Below are positions 1 to 11,879 of a DNA stretch of 64,000 nt, piece by piece. The stretch lies in contig NW_020312867.1 of assembly GCF_003265705.1 (NCBI RefSeq), positions 5,481,749 through 5,545,748 on the forward strand. Reading direction: 5' to 3'. The translations under genes were made by a program, and so were the position numbers. The stretch's first letter is position 1, and the number at the start of each line of letters is the position of its first letter. The notes under the pieces are model-generated. The model did no database searches. It saw only the letters and a program-made list of their open reading frames with translations, and was not told the origin of the DNA. This DNA is from Callorhinus ursinus. Taxonomy: Eukaryota; Chordata; Mammalia; Carnivora; Otariidae.

Positions 1-282
1 AACACAACCTAATTAATCTACAATCTAATCACAAATCATAAAAAAATTTTACAATCTAATTGTAAATGTTACATGATTAAAACAATGCACATTCTGGGTG
101 TACTTCTCCATTGAAATAATGACAGATTATATAGCAACACAGAAAAAGCCTTGATAGAATATACAGCGAAAAAGCAGGAGATAATAACTTCACCGAAATA
201 ACATGTAAAAAGCATATACATTCATAGGAAATCTGAAAGGGAATGTGGAAAAACTAAGAAATTGGTTTTTGGGTTTGGTTTG
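1..282. other. AT-rich interval, nothing recognised
   Basis: No long open frame, tRNA-like head or LINE motif was recognised. It could be the remains of an old, heavily mutated repeat. Confidence 0.5.
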
Positions 283-415
283 TTTTTTTTTTTTTAAAGT
301 AGGCTCCACACCAACATGGAGCCCAACACTCAGCTTGATTTCATGAACCTGAGATCAAGACTTGAGCCAAAATCAAGAGTCGGACACTTAACCGACTGAG
401 ACAGCCTGGTGCCCC
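283..415 (-). mobile_element. Can-SINE, older short-tailed form
   Basis: Reading + strand, a poly-T run (283-295) is followed by sequence complementary to a SINE body and ends in a diverged GGTGCCCC head at 411-415. The body is shorter than the young copies in this window and lacks the CT-rich tail, so it is an older subfamily. Confidence 0.8.
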
Positions 416-526
416 AAGAGCTGGTTTTAATAAAAGAGGGGCCCTTAAGTAGACTGGAAGTGGAGACACACAAAAAAGGCAAGATTTAGCTGCATCTTAT
501 AAAAACAATCAAATCATACTGTATTA

Positions 527-699
527 GGGGAGCCTGGGTGGCTCAGTTGTTAAGTGCCTTCAGCTCAGGTCATGATCCCGCGGTCCTGGGCTCCCTGCTC
601 AGCAGGGGGCCTGCCTCTCCCTCTGTCTCTGCCGCTCCCCCTGCTTGTGTTCCCTCTCTCGCTATCTCTCTAATAAATAAATAAAAATCTTTATAAAAG
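527..699 (+). mobile_element. Can-SINE with target-site duplication
   Basis: The head starts at the G-run 527-530 and the element ends in an ATAAATAAATAAAAATCTTT-like tail. Direct repeats of 16 bp flank it at 511-526 and 700-715, with one mismatch, so both edges of the insertion are defined. Confidence 0.92.
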
Positions 700-715
700 A
701 AATCATATGGTATTA

Positions 716-1417
716 GATGATAAAAGAGGTTGATGGCCACTGTGGAGAATCAGGTAAAAACAAAGACTCCTGTCCATCAGATAAGGAGTATATCCACATA
801 TACTGCTTCTGCAACCAAATCCAGGAGTGTCTCCTCTAGAGACTTGCCCACCCTCTTAACATACATCTTAGTTCACTGGCTTACAAATTTTTAGTCTAAC
901 TTTTCATTCTGTTTGAGCAGAGGCAACAGATGGCCTACACAGCATAAACTCTCCCAATAACTAATTTTTACCAATCACATCTTGTTAAAAATCCAGATTT
1001 ATACCTACAGATTAGTGAGCAACAGAAACCCTCATAATGACTTGACAATTATTCAGTGTGACAGCTGTTTGTGCCACTATCAAATGTGAGTTCTAAAACA
1101 CAGGCTAACACCTCTGGTTCCTCTGGATTAAAACAAAACATCCCCCCCTTATTAAAAAAAAAAAAAGAACTTGAGTTACAATACTGAGCACAGGTACAAA
1201 ACAAATCTTTGCAAAGAAAATTTTAGAAGGTAATACTCAGAAAACTACATAACTGACAAAACCAAACCATACTCAACTCATCCCAATGTTCAAGTTGTAT
1301 ACTAAGGCTTCAGGACATATTTTCATTAAAAAACAAAACCGAAAATTAGCAGTTATCTGTATGCTGCAGATGAGTCCTACCCAAATGGTAAGCTGTATCA
1401 CTTATCCCAAGTGATGA
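716..1417. other. Unique-looking AT-rich interval
   Basis: About 700 bases with no recognised gene or repeat. A C-run and an A-run at 1142-1166 are the only low-complexity parts. Confidence 0.5.
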
Positions 1418-1472
1418 TTTTTTTTTTTTTAAGATTTTACTTATTTTGAGAGAGAGTATGAGCAGGGGGAGG

Positions 1473-1522
<50 letters not shown>

Positions 1523-1617
1523 CTCAAGCAGACTGCACCCTGAGCTGACCCTGAGATCCCAACCTGAGCTGAAATCAAGAATCAGACGCGTAACTGACTG
1601 AGCCACCCAAGTGCCCC
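1418..1617 (-). mobile_element. Can-SINE containing a (GA)n expansion
   Basis: Poly-T at 1418-1430, then reverse-complement SINE ending at GTGCCCC (1611-1617). The CT-rich stretch of the SINE has expanded on this strand into about 22 GA units (1476-1520). Confidence 0.88.
1476..1520. repeat. (GA)n microsatellite
   Basis: Uninterrupted GA dinucleotides of about 45 bp. They derive from the CT-rich tail of the surrounding minus-strand SINE and are likely polymorphic. Confidence 0.95.
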
Positions 1618-1756
1618 ACTGGGTGATATTTTTGACATGTCTATCAGCTGCTGCATAATAAAGAACATCAAAAACTTTCATTCACGTCGCAAGAGCACAA
1701 ATGCATAATCTGTTCATTTCTGTTTCAAAAGGGGCCAGCCTCCGGCTCTCGTGTGA

Positions 1757-1845
1757 TGAGCCCCTTGAGATTTGGAGCCACGTCTGTCTTTATCACTGCT
1801 GTATTCCAGTGCCAAGTCCAGTGGCCAGAACACAGTACACACTTG
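1757..1845 (+). mobile_element. L2 LINE 3'-end fragment
   Basis: The text resembles the L2 3' UTR: a CCTTGAG start, TGTCT, CACTGCTGTAT, then CCAG...GGCCAGAACACAGTACACA, matching the conserved 'agcacctagaacagtgcctggcaca' region. It is heavily diverged, as expected for an ancient mammalian LINE. Confidence 0.6.
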
Positions 1846-1910
1846 ATTTTAATTTTTTAAAATTTGTTTAAGTCAACTCTTAGGTATTTCTTAGTGGGCT
1901 TTACATGATT

Positions 1911-2123
1911 TCTGTTTTTTGTTTTTTGTTTTTTTTAAGATTTTATTTATTTATTTGACAGAGGGAGACAGCCGAGAGCAGTAACACAAGCAGGGGGAGT
2001 GGGAGAGGGAGAAGCAGGCTTCCCGCGGAGCAGGGAGCCTGATGTGGGGCTCGATCCCAGGACCCCGGGATCATGACCTGAGACGAAGGCAGACACTTAA
2101 CGAATGAGCCACCCAGGCGCCCC
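1911..2123 (-). mobile_element. Can-SINE
   Basis: Poly-T/GT stretch at 1911-1936, AAGATTTTATTTATTTATTT, then a full reverse-complement body ending CACCCAGGCGCCCC at 2110-2123. It is close to the young consensus. Confidence 0.92.
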
Positions 2124-2589
2124 TATACATGTTTTCCTAATAATAAGACAATTAGGTTAAAAAACAATCAGGATAAAACAAACAATCTGGATGGGAAATT
2201 AGGACCAAAATTTCAATCTTGATTTAAACCCAAATAAAAACAAGGTAAATGCTGGCTTTGCTTCTAACGGGATAACCCAAAGCACTCTTCTATTTAATAC
2301 TTTCTCCCATGCTTTTACATATATTACTCTTCAACTTTTAATTGAAATTACATAAAATGTGTATTTCCAATTTTGTAAAAGGTTTAAAAATTCAAGACCA
2401 TCTCCGCATTAAAAAGCAAAAAAGACAAGAGGGAAAAATACACCTAGAAGTTATTTATGTGATAATATTTAGGATACAGAATAGTTAAAACAACCTCAAA
2501 AAAGAAGCAAGTTAGAGAACAAACTACACAACAGCAAGTGATTTTTAGTAAAGTGCCAAATCAATTCAATGAGGAAAGAAAATGAATAT
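2124..2589. other. AT-rich interval, nothing recognised
   Basis: No gene or clear repeat boundary was found. The A-rich plus strand may be the 5' continuation of the old L1 that is recognisable from about 2590. Confidence 0.4.
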
Positions 2590-2972
2590 TGCTGAAGCTG
2601 TATAGACCACTAGAAAAAAAATTAATCTCAATCCTGTCATTCCAGCCACAAAAACTATTTCAACATGGTTTACAGACTAACACCCAGAAAGCTTCTAGAA
2701 AAAGAATAGAAGAGTATCTTCATGACCCTTATAGTAAGCAAAGAATTCCTGGCCACGTCACAAAAGAAGCACAAACCATAAATTTTTCTTAAATTGATAA
2801 ATCAGACTTTATGAAAATTAAGGCTTTCTGTTCATCAACAGATACCATTAAGAACATGGACAGATGTACCATAGATTAAAAAAGAAAATCACTCACAGCT
2901 CATATAGCTAACAAAGGACTCTTATCTAGAATGTATATAGAATTCTGACAATAAAAACACAAATAACCTAAT

Positions 2973-3164
2973 TTTTTTTAAAGATTTTTTATTTATTTGA
3001 CAGAGAGACACAGCAAGAGAGGGAACACAAGCAGAGGGAGTGGGAGAGGGAGAAGCAGGCCTCCAGCCGAGCAGGGAACCCGATGCGCGGCTCGATCCCA
3101 GGACCCTGCAATCACGACCCAAGCTGAAGGCAGACACCCAATGACCGAGCCACCCAGGCGCCCC
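2973..3164 (-). mobile_element. Can-SINE with target-site duplication
   Basis: Inserted in the old L1. The duplicated target is AATAACCTAAT (2962-2972) and AATATCCTAAT (3165-3175), one mismatch. Confidence 0.92.
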
Positions 3165-3358
3165 AATATCCTAATTTCTGAAAGTGAGATTTGAACAATG
3201 TTTAGATGGAACGGATTAATATATCTTCAGAAAGGAGGATATAGCAATGTCCAATACATACAGGTAGTCAACATCACAAATCATCAAGGAAATGCACATT
3301 AAAATTGTAAGGAGCTACGATCATACACTCACTAAAATACTAAAATAAAAAATGTTAA

Positions 3359-3544
3359 GGGATGCCTGGATGGCTCAGTTGGTTAAGCATCTGCTTTTGG
3401 CTCAGGTCACGATCCCAGGGTCCTGCGATCAAGTCCCAGATCAAGTCCCACGTCAGCCACCTTGCTCAGCGAGGAGCCTGCTTCTCCCTCTACCTGCCAC
3501 TCCCCCTGCTTGTACTCTCTCTCGCTGACAAATAAAATCTTAAA
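3359..3544 (+). mobile_element. Can-SINE with target-site duplication
   Basis: Head at 3359, tail AAATAAAATCTTAAAA near 3540. Flanking repeats are AAAAATGTTA at 3348-3357 and 3545-3554. The body carries an extra partial duplication (GATCAAGTCCC occurs twice around 3428-3450). Confidence 0.92.
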
Positions 3545-4122
3545 AAAAATGTTACGGAATTTTCATACATTACTGATGGGAGTGTAAAGGGTACAACTCT
3601 TCTGGACTGCTGGAGAACTACTTAGCAGTTTTCTATAAAGTTAAACATATATCTACACAATGACTGAGTAATTCTACCCTAAGAGAAATTAAAATTATGT
3701 TCACAAAAACTACAAAAATGTTTACAGCAGTCTTATTCCTAATAACAAAAAACTGGAAACAACCCAACAGGTGAATGGATAAACTGATGTATGTCCATAC
3801 AATGGAATACTACAACATTAAAAAGGAACAAGACACTAATTCACACAGTTACACTGAATAAAACTCAAAAACACAAAAGCCAGAAACAAAAGAATATATA
3901 CTATATGATTCCATTTACATGAAACGGAAATACAGGGGGAGAAATGCAATACTGGTTGCAGGAGGTTAAGTATGGCTTTTCTGGTAAATTTAAGTGCCCT
4001 AAATTTTTATTTAAGACTATGGTTATACAAGAGTAGACAACAATAAAAAAACTTATTAGACTGAACACAGTATCTGTGCATTTTATCTGAATTACATATA
4101 TTTCCTAAAAATCAGCTTGAAG

Positions 4123-4302
4123 GGGGCACCTGAGTGGCTCAGTTGGTTAAGCGACTGCCTTCAGCTCAGGTCATGATCCTGGAGTCCCGGGATCAAGTCC
4201 CGCACAGGGCTCCCTGCTCAGCAGGGAGTCTGCTTCTCCCTCTGACCTTCCCCCTCTCATGTGCTTTCTCTCAAATAAATAAATAAAATCTTTAAAAAAA
4301 AA
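4123..4302 (+). mobile_element. Can-SINE with perfect target-site duplication
   Basis: Sixteen-base perfect direct repeats (AAAAATCAGCTTGAAG) lie at 4107-4122 and 4303-4318. The body is of the shorter 'GACC-CTCCCCCTCTCATG' tail type, a sister subfamily to the 'CCCACTCCCCCTGCTTGTG' type. Confidence 0.95.
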
Positions 4303-4318
4303 AAAAATCAGCTTGAAG

Positions 4319-5518
4319 GGATTCCACTACCTATTCTGCTGCCCTCCTCTACAGGACATTTCTCATGATATGTCTTTTTGGCATGTAGAAATGACTCAGG
4401 CTATCTGTACATCAGATCTCTGTACAATAGCTATGAAAGCATATTCTTTCAGCTCTTCTGTACTGCAGCTTAGGCCATCCTTCAAATTTCCTGCAGTTTT
4501 TCATCCCTGAAGGGTAAGCTTGATAATGAGACCCACGCTCTTGCATCCTGACTGACCAGCATTCACTTCTAATCAATAACAGATGTGGGAATGGTGCCAG
4601 GGTCGGCCTTATGCCAAAGTAACAATTTTTCTTCTATTCTAAAGCAAACGCCCTTCTTAAGCTCTAAGTCAACCAAACACAGAATGACATCTGGAAATAC
4701 ACAACAATGCCATGTGTTTGGCCCCTTTGGATGATAGCTGTAGGCACTGCAAGCAGAGGGTTGCCGTGCCAGCCTCATGGGACACTGCAGAGTATAGTAA
4801 CTCCACAAGCTGGTAATATGGACAAAGTGCAAAAGACTTGATTAAGGGGAAAGTAGTATCAAATGGGTGCAAGCACAAGTTCATTTAATAAAAATTCCCT
4901 TGGTTGGGATTCTTCCCAAACTTAGCTAATAGGAACTGCTTATCTCATTTCAATATGCAACTTGGGCCCCAATTCTTTACTTATTCATACCCTTGACTTT
5001 TCAACTCTACCATTTTCCCCTTGAAAAATTATTAAAAAAAAAAACAACTAATACTCCCAAGGAAACTAACACTCAATGTAAATCAATTCAATCCTATATA
5101 AACTGCCTTAGGAAGCACCACAAAATTTTAGAGATGTCGAAAATTTTGAATTTACAAAATTCGGTATACAAACACCAAGGTAGTCAGCTATAAAGGAAAA
5201 AGTCAGGTGTGTGTGTGTGTGTGTGTTGGCAGGCCATTAATTTTTGATCTTACATTGTTTCCGCAACTGTTTATGCTTATGTAAGTTGTGACATTTTGAT
5301 GTTATTTGTATTATGCAGCCATTTATTCTAGAGCATTAGAAAGTGACCAACTGATAACAAAAGAAAACTGATTTAAAAGCCTTTCTTCATTTACTCATGA
5401 ACACAATACACCTTTTCTTAATCCATACTGATAATAAAGTAGGTTTCAGATTTAAAGATCTGAGTAGAGCAATCTTTTTGCACAGAAAGATAACAGAAGT
5501 CAGGAAGCAACTACAATA
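4319..5518. other. SINE-free interval, no gene recognised
   Basis: About 1.2 kb with no LINE or SINE signature. Short open frames on both strands (up to about 87 codons) show no recognisable protein. A (GT)n tract lies at 5206-5226. Confidence 0.5.
5206..5226. repeat. (GT)n microsatellite
   Basis: About ten GT units. Confidence 0.9.
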
Positions 5519-5775
5519 ATACTAATAGCTAATATTACTCCCACTTCCATTTATTCACTTGTAAATAATAACGTAAGATTTCTTTACTATGTGCAAAGAA
5601 TGGTGCTAAGCACTCTGTTAATATTTTATTTACGCGACACCAAAACAATGGAAGGTACCATCATGATTAACACTCTACTCAGCCAGAAAATAAGGCTCAG
5701 GGAAGTTAAATTATGTTCAAGGTCATATAGTTAAGAAGATGGGACAGCTCTGTTGGACTTCAGAGTCTGTAACTA
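5519..5775 (+). mobile_element. MIR element
   Basis: The order of MIR landmarks is intact: TAATAGCTAATATT, CTATGTGCAAAGAATGGTGC TAAGCACT, a degenerate region, ATAAGGCTCAGGGAAGTTAAATTATG, CAAGGTCATATAG, then the TTGGACTTCAGAGTCTG end. It is near full length and diverged as expected for this ancient tRNA-derived SINE. Confidence 0.88.
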
Positions 5776-7329
5776 TAGCAAAAGAAATCTACACTGAATG
5801 ATGCCGAAAGAGTAAATTATTATAGGACGAGGACTCAGTCAAGTTTGTACATTGTGACCAAGGATTTCATAAGAGAAAAGAAATGAACATTGATCTTAGC
5901 GCAAAGAGACTTCATATTTCTCTACGGTTTCTGTCTTTCTTCACAAAGAATGTGAAGGTAAATGTACAGTCTACAGCTGAAGTGGGCCCAGGGGAAGTTA
6001 AAACACTGAAAAGTGGAAGCTATTATGTAGGAACCCATTTATGTCCTCAACTGACAATCAGAGAGGCTTCTGACAAAGCAGGCCCACTCCATCAAATGAA
6101 TCTGCCTGAGGAGTAAGAAAAATTAAACCATAATTTTGAAAATGTTCGCTCTACACCAAGATCATCCTTTTCTTCGCAGTACAGGTCCTCAAAATTAATG
6201 CTCTAAAGAAAATTCTTTCCTTCAGTATTTCCAAAATTCCTGATTTCCAAAAGAAAAGGGGGTAAATACGATGTATAGGCACAAATATAAAGGGTCAACA
6301 GCCATCACTGCTCATTAAAACTACTATTTTAACAATGAGACCCTAAAACATAACCAGGTATTTCTACTGTTTTCCAAAGAAGGCTGAAGGATAGAAACAG
6401 GTCAAAACCAGTTAGAAAATAGTATCTCTTTGGCAAACATTTTAGTGATGCAATTAGCACCTAACTCAATTCATCTGTTAAGATAGCTCAATCTTATTTT
6501 GGCATTAAACTAAAATTGGTATGGGGGAAGATGGAATAAACATGGCAATAAATGAACTGGGCAAAGTACCAACTCCAGGATCTTATGGACAACTCCATCC
6601 AATACAGAATATAAGTCCTAGAGATGGAGCATACTCTTATGTTTGGAATGGTTTATCTTGCATTCTTCTTCCAAACCCTGTGCTTCTTCAGCAAGTAGGA
6701 GCAGAAATACGAATATGCTGCAGCAAAAGCCTACAGCTGCACCTTGCAGATGTCAGGCTGTTAGCTCTGTCATCAGCAACCATGCTGTATTCGTTGCTGG
6801 CTCCCTCCTGGTCACTGCCCCATCAGTCAGCACTATGGCTGTGCCCAGAAAACTGTGAGAGGTTCTAAGCACCCTTTGGAATCAAGCAAAGGAAAAAGAA
6901 ATTATCTGGGAACTGACAGTCATCATAGCAATTTCTCTTCAAGATTTTATATTCTTGCCTCTTGTGAAGACCAAGCCTGGAGGAAAAAAATGCTGATATG
7001 ATGACATGTCTCAGTTTTCTCCTCTGCAGAAATAAAAATACTACCACCTGGTTTTTATTTCCCCATCCCTGGGGGGCTATTATGAAGATAAAAAGCTTTG
7101 AAAATTAAAAGCACAATGCAAATATAAGGCTATTAATATAGTGCGGACTGAATCCAAACAACATAAATGGAAGGTAGATGGGCGCTTTGGCAGGGCAAAT
7201 AACCACGTCTGCCATCACAGCAAACGTCTAAGTTCCAGTAACTACTTATATATTAAGAGATCTCCAGTAGAAATTAAACAGGCATATAGCCTATAGAACA
7301 GACTGTTTCCTCTCCACAAAACTGTCTGA
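5776..7329. other. SINE-free interval, no gene recognised
   Basis: About 1.5 kb without carnivore repeats. The longest open frame is 115 codons at 6521-6868 (+). Its product resembles no family I know, and neither side has convincing splice sites or a promoter. I do not call it a gene. Confidence 0.5.
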
Positions 7330-7610
7330 CTTCCTTGACTCAGTCACTTTGGAAACTTACTACTTTAAGGCCCAACTCAAACCTCACCTCATTAGCCCAC
7401 ACCCAGAGACTCAACTGCACTCTTACAGAATTAAACTCTCCCACATCTGCACTCTCACTGCCCCTTATAAATACCTGCACGATCTCATCTGTCATATTGT
7501 ACCTCCGTTTGTTTGTCCCTGTCTCTTTCCGCTAGTCCATGGAGTTCCTACAGCTCTTTGCTTTTATAACCATACCAACTACCTAGCACATCTGATGCGC
7601 AGTATAGCCT
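7330..7610 (+). mobile_element. Possible L2 LINE 3' fragment
   Basis: The motif 'tactactttaaggcccaactcaaacctcacctc' resembles the L2 'ccttcaaggcccagctcaaatgccacctc' region and is followed by a CT-rich stretch as in L2. Heavily diverged, so the call is tentative. Confidence 0.4.
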
Positions 7611-7876
7611 AGAACACTTTTTCTAATTCCAGTTAACTAAAATGCAATACAAAAAGCTTTCTACACCTTTTCTATTAAAGCAGAATTTCCCAAGCTGTAT
7701 GCCAAGAAACAATGAAGAGGTGTGAATGACTGGGTGTACTGAGATATTGATTTCCTCAGCCTGGGATGGCCAATTATAGAATTTACCGATTTCTCTGTGT
7801 GCTATGATGTGGAAAGGTTGGAAAGCACTATATAAACATGTAGTAAAGATTTCGTTTTTTTAAAATATTAAACTAA

Positions 7877-8083
7877 GGGGCGCCTGGGTAGCTCAGTCGT
7901 TAAGCGTCTGCCTTCGGCTCAGGTCATGATCCCAGGGTCCTGGGATCAAGCCCCGCGTCGGGCTCCCTGCTCCGCGGGAAGCCTGCTTCTCCCTCTCCCA
8001 CTCCCACTCCCTCTACTTGTGTTCCCTCTCTCACTGTATCTCTGTCAAATAAATAAATAAAATTTTTAAAAAAGTAAAATAAA
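7877..8083 (+). mobile_element. Can-SINE with target-site duplication
   Basis: Head at 7877. Flanking 16-bp repeats at 7861-7876 and 8084-8099 (one mismatch) define the insertion. Confidence 0.94.
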
Positions 8084-8516
8084 TAAAATACTAAACTAAT
8101 AGAAAAGTAGGGTTAAACACTACACAAATGGTGACATCAAGCCTCGAGTCTCTTCAACAAATGGTGTTGGGAAAACTAGAAAGCAAAATGCAGAAGAATG
8201 AAATTGGACTGTTTTCACCATATACAAAAATAAACTCAAAATGGATTAAGGACCTAAATGTGCGACCTGAAACCATAAAAATTCTACAAGAAAGCACAGG
8301 CAGTAACTTCTCTGACACTGGCCATAACAACATCTTTCTAGGTATGTCTCCTGAGGCAAGGGAAACAACAGCAAAAATAAACTAGTGGGACTACATCAAA
8401 AGAAAAAGCTAACAACCAAAAAGACTAAAATACAACCTAAGGAATAGGAGAAGATGTTTGTAAATGACCTATGTGATAATAGGTTAGTATTCAAAATATA
8501 TAAAGAACCTGGCTGG

Positions 8517-8612
8517 TTCAGCTGGTACAGCATGTGACTCTTGATCTTAGGGTAGTGAGTTCAAGCCTCTCGTTGGGTATAGAGATGACTTAAAAACAAA
8601 ACAAAATTAAAA
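8517..8612 (+). mobile_element. Short tRNA-Lys-like Can-SINE
   Basis: This subfamily keeps a near-intact tRNA-like arm order: GGCTGGTTCAGCTGGTACAGCATGTGACTCTTGATCTTAGGG and GTGAGTTCAAGCC (B-box like), then 'gtatagagatgacttaaaa'. It lacks the CT-rich tail of the longer SINEs and sits inside the L1. Confidence 0.8.
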
Positions 8613-8613
8613 A

Positions 8614-8776
8614 TGGGCACCTGGGTGGCTCAGTCAGTTAAGAGGATGCCTTCGGCTCAGGTCATGATCCCAGAGCGAGTCCCACATCTGTGCTCCGTGC
8701 TCGTCGGGAAGCCTGCTTCTCCCTCACCCTCTCCCTCTGTGTATGCTCTCTCTTTCTCTCTCAAATAAATAAATAA
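8614..8776 (+). mobile_element. Can-SINE, upstream member of a pair
   Basis: Head GGGCACCTGGGTGGCTCAG at 8614, tail AAATAAATAAATAAG at 8763-8776, with the next SINE starting directly in the tail. L1 text 'aattaaaaatgggc' occurs on both sides of the pair (about 8605-8618 and 9016-9029), the likely duplicated target. Confidence 0.88.
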
Positions 8777-8957
8777 GGGACACCTGGGTGACTCAATCGC
8801 TAAGCATCTGCCTTCGGCTCAGGTCATGAGCCCCACATCGGGCTCTCTGCTTCCCTCTCCCACTCCCCATGCTTGTGTTCCCTCTCTCGCTGTGTCTCTC
8901 TCTGTGTCAAATAAATAAATAAATATCTTAAATAAATAAATAAATAAAATCTTTTTA
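8777..8957 (+). mobile_element. Can-SINE inserted in the tail of the previous one
   Basis: Head GGGACACCTGGGTGACTCAATCGC with the 3' end at about 8957. The middle is shortened: the 'cccagggtcctgggatcgag' block is missing. Confidence 0.87.
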
Positions 8958-9898
8958 GAACCCAAAAAAACAAAATAAAAAAATAAAAACCCCCTAATAA
9001 TCCTACATAATCCAATTAAAAATGGGCAGAAGACACGAGCAGACATTTCTCCAGCGAAGACATACAAATAAATGGTCAACAGATACATGAAAAGATGCTC
9101 AACATCATTCATCGGAGAAATGTAAATCAAAACCACAATGAGATATCACCTCCCACAGCTCAGAATGGCTAAAATCAAAAACACAGGAAACAATAAATGG
9201 TGAGGATGTGGAGAAATAAGAATCCTCATGCACTGTTGGTAGGAATGCAAACTGGGGCAGCCACTGTGGAAGACAGTATAGAAGTTCCTCAAAAAATTAA
9301 AAATAGAACTACCCTATAATCCAGTAATCACATTACTGGGTATTTACCCAAAAAATACAAGAACACTAAGTGTTGGGATGAAAGAGTTACATGCACCCCT
9401 ATGTTTATTGCAGCTTTATTTACAATAGCTGAATTATGGAAGCAGCCCAAGTGTCCATCAACAGATAAAGAAGATGTGGTGTGTGTGTCTGTGTGTGGTG
9501 TGTGTCATGGAATATTATTTGGCCATAAAAAAAAGTATGAGATCTTGCCCATTTGCAACAACATGGACAGATCTACAGAATGTAATGCTAAGTGAAATAA
9601 GCCAGTCAGAGAAAGACAAATACCATATGATTTCACTCATATGTGGAATTTAAGAAACAAAACAAACGAACAAAGGAAAAAAAAGAGAGAGGCAAACCAA
9701 AAAACAGTCTTTAACTATAGAGAACAAACAGATGGTTACCAGAGGAGGTAGGGGGGCGGCAAAGTAGGTAAAGGGTATTAAGAGTACACTTATTTTGAGG
9801 AATAGTGAGCAATGTATGGAATTGTTGAATCACTATACCGTATACCTGGAACAAGTAACACTGTACATTAACTACACTGGAATTAAAATTTTAAAAAT

Positions 9899-10329
9899 AC
9901 ATGAAATAAAATGAAGATAAAGAAAGAATATGACTAGAATAATTGTTTCACAAACTGTTCACTAGAAAATAAATGCTTCAGAACACTGGCATCAGGTAAA
10001 GCATCATATCCTGAAAGAGAAAAATAACACAGCCACCTCGCATAGCAGTCAGTCTGTGTAAACACCATATGGTTTGCTAATTTAATCAAAAAGAACCCCA
10101 GAATTTACTTTTTCATCCTGCAGATTAAAAAAATGAAAATAAAGTTGCTAGAAATATTTCAGAAATTATTCTGCCACCCCCAAATGTCTAATAAAATGCA
10201 TACAGCACCCAAGTTTGTTCATCCTTTTTAAACCCCCCTCTGAAAGCACAAAAACCCTTTACAGGCCACATTAAAACCAACAATTTATCAGCTCAGTCTT
10301 TTCATTTTCATGTGTATTTTAAAACCAAT
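9899..10329. other. AT-rich interval, nothing recognised
   Basis: No gene or clear repeat signature. Confidence 0.5.
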
Positions 10330-10540
10330 CGTTACTTTGCATCACACCCTTCTCCCAATTCAGTTCAAACCCTCTGGCCCTCTTTATTCAACCTACAACA
10401 CACAAAATTCTGGCTGTCACTATCTCTTGCCTAGATTATTCATCTCAAAATGGTCTCCCTGACTCTAAGACTCCCCCTACGAAATTCACCTCTTGCCCAG
10501 AAGCCTCCATCATCCAAAATACCAATCAAGTCACAGCTCT
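10330..10540 (+). mobile_element. L2 LINE fragment
   Basis: 'cactatctcttgcctagattattcatctcaaaatggtctccctgactctaagactcccc' follows the L2 order (…ctgcctagaccattgcaacagcct…ctggtctccctgcctccac…). A further L2-like patch may extend to about 10790. Confidence 0.55.
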
Positions 10541-11299
10541 TTGATTAAGAACAAAAACAAAGATAATAACAAACTCTTTGAGTCGTCAATGCTCCTGAAC
10601 ATAGCACAGAATATGCTGTATGACCAAGACACTGACTACCCTTCCAGGCTTATTATCCTCTACTCTGACCTCGTATTTTACAGGTACCCTTCTCTTAATC
10701 TTCACCAGGCTAACTTTTATTCATACATGAACAGCTGACCTGGGTAGCACCTCTTCAGTGCATACCCTTTCCTGATTCACTAGGCTAGGATAAAAGACTC
10801 TTCTAGGTGGGTGTTCTCTAATCAGATGATGGGAACAAGGACACAAGTTTTTTACTTTTTGTTTTAGCTAAAAGGTTAGCATAGGGCTGAGTGGCAATAG
10901 CTTCATTTCACTTAGGATCCTTCTTCAAATTTCTTGGCTCTTGATCCTCTGCTGGTTTTAAGGGCTTTTAAATCTTTTATCATATGCCACCTCAAAATCT
11001 ATCTGGATACAAGTAAAAAAAGACCTTGCAAATTATTTGTAGAGAAGAGTAGATTTTCATTATTAAAGTACTCTATCTACTACATATGAATGTTTCATAT
11101 GTACCTTTCCATGCCTCACTGAGAGCTTTACTTCTTTACACCTTACTCCAAATTCTTTAGCCATTCATTTGTTATTTCCTGCCTATGCTCTAAAAGATAT
11201 ACACCACATCACAGGTAGAGTCAAGACTGTACCCCACAAGGAACTATCATCCCCAACCTTCATCATAACATGTACTCAAAAGGTGAGAGGCACAGTGTG
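10541..11299. other. Interval without recognised gene
   Basis: A possible L2 continuation lies at 10640-10790. The rest shows nothing I can name. Confidence 0.4.
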
Positions 11300-11385
11300 T
11301 CACATAAAGTGCTGAACGTTTTATACCCATCATCTGTTTGCATGCTCAAAATCACCACCTTTTTAGGTGGGAACATCCCCACCCT
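11300..11385 (+). mobile_element. Possible MIR fragment
   Basis: 'gctgaacgttttatacccatcatctg...aatcaccacctttttaggtgggaacatcccc' follows the central MIR order (gctttacatgtattatctcatttaatcctcacaacaaccctatgaggtaggtactattatcccc). Short and diverged. Confidence 0.5.
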
Positions 11386-11440
11386 TTCTATACCTTCCTC
11401 AACATAATCCGGATTTTCCTCTCTCCTTAGCATTTCTCAT

Positions 11441-11630
11441 CTTTTAAAAAATTTTAGTTGTTTATTTGAGAGAGAGAGGAGGGAGCGCACAAGCAGAGGG
11501 AGGGGGCAGAGAGAGAGGGAGAAGCAGACTCCCCACCAAGCAGGGAGCCTGATGTGGGGCTCAATCTCAGGACCCCTGGATCATGACATGAGCCGAAAAC
11601 AGACGACCAACCGAGCCACCCAGGTGCCCC
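11441..11630 (-). mobile_element. Can-SINE with perfect target-site duplication
   Basis: The perfect 12-bp repeat AGCATTTCTCAT occurs at 11429-11440 and 11631-11642. The tail side is diverged ('cttttaaaaaattttagttg'), suggesting an older insertion. Confidence 0.93.
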
Positions 11631-11879
11631 AGCATTTCTCATTTTTGTATACATATCAAGCATTTAAAAAATACATAAAACATATATATTGTAGATTACA
11701 TATGTCACTTATTAATCATCTACTGTCTCTCCCAGAGTGAGCACTTAATAATATTTAAATAATGGATGAATAACAATGAGGGCAGATGTGCTAATTATTT
11801 GAAAGTACTCTTCTCCCTCTCTCAATACTCAATTCTTCAACAAGTTCAGAAAACTCAACCTACCACCAAAACATACCAA

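Larger units (their letters stand above)
2590..4120 (+). mobile_element. Old L1 LINE 3' region, SINE-interrupted
   Basis: Fragments of the ORF2 C-terminal region and 3' UTR are readable in order: a tract around 2790-2960 (facing 'attaaggctttctgttcatcaa...'), 'aacatcacaaatcatcaaggaaatgcac' near 3270-3300, 'aacaacccaacaggtgaatgg' near 3760 and 'caatggaatactacaac' near 3800. SINEs at 2973-3164 and 3359-3544 interrupt it. Many stops and gaps make it a dead, pre-carnivore copy. Confidence 0.75.
8105..9898 (+). mobile_element. 5'-truncated L1 with SINE insertions
   Basis: ORF2 C-terminal coding text is readable: 8128-8385 encodes an 85-codon remnant including [28 protein letters not shown] and [16 protein letters not shown] stretches. 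It continues after the SINEs at about 9000 with 'aaatgggcagaagacac', 'caaaaccacaatgagatatcacc' and the 3' UTR 'gatggttaccagaggagg', ending A-rich near 9898. There is no full open frame, so the copy is dead. It belongs to the L1 non-LTR class, whose ORF2 carries endonuclease and reverse transcriptase. Confidence 0.88.

Noticed and set aside
6521..6868. 115-codon open frame
   Set aside because: No recognised domain, no good start context or splice signals, and the overlapping frame is equally open. Likely chance.
8128..8385. 85-codon frame as a host gene
   Set aside because: It is a remnant of L1 ORF2.
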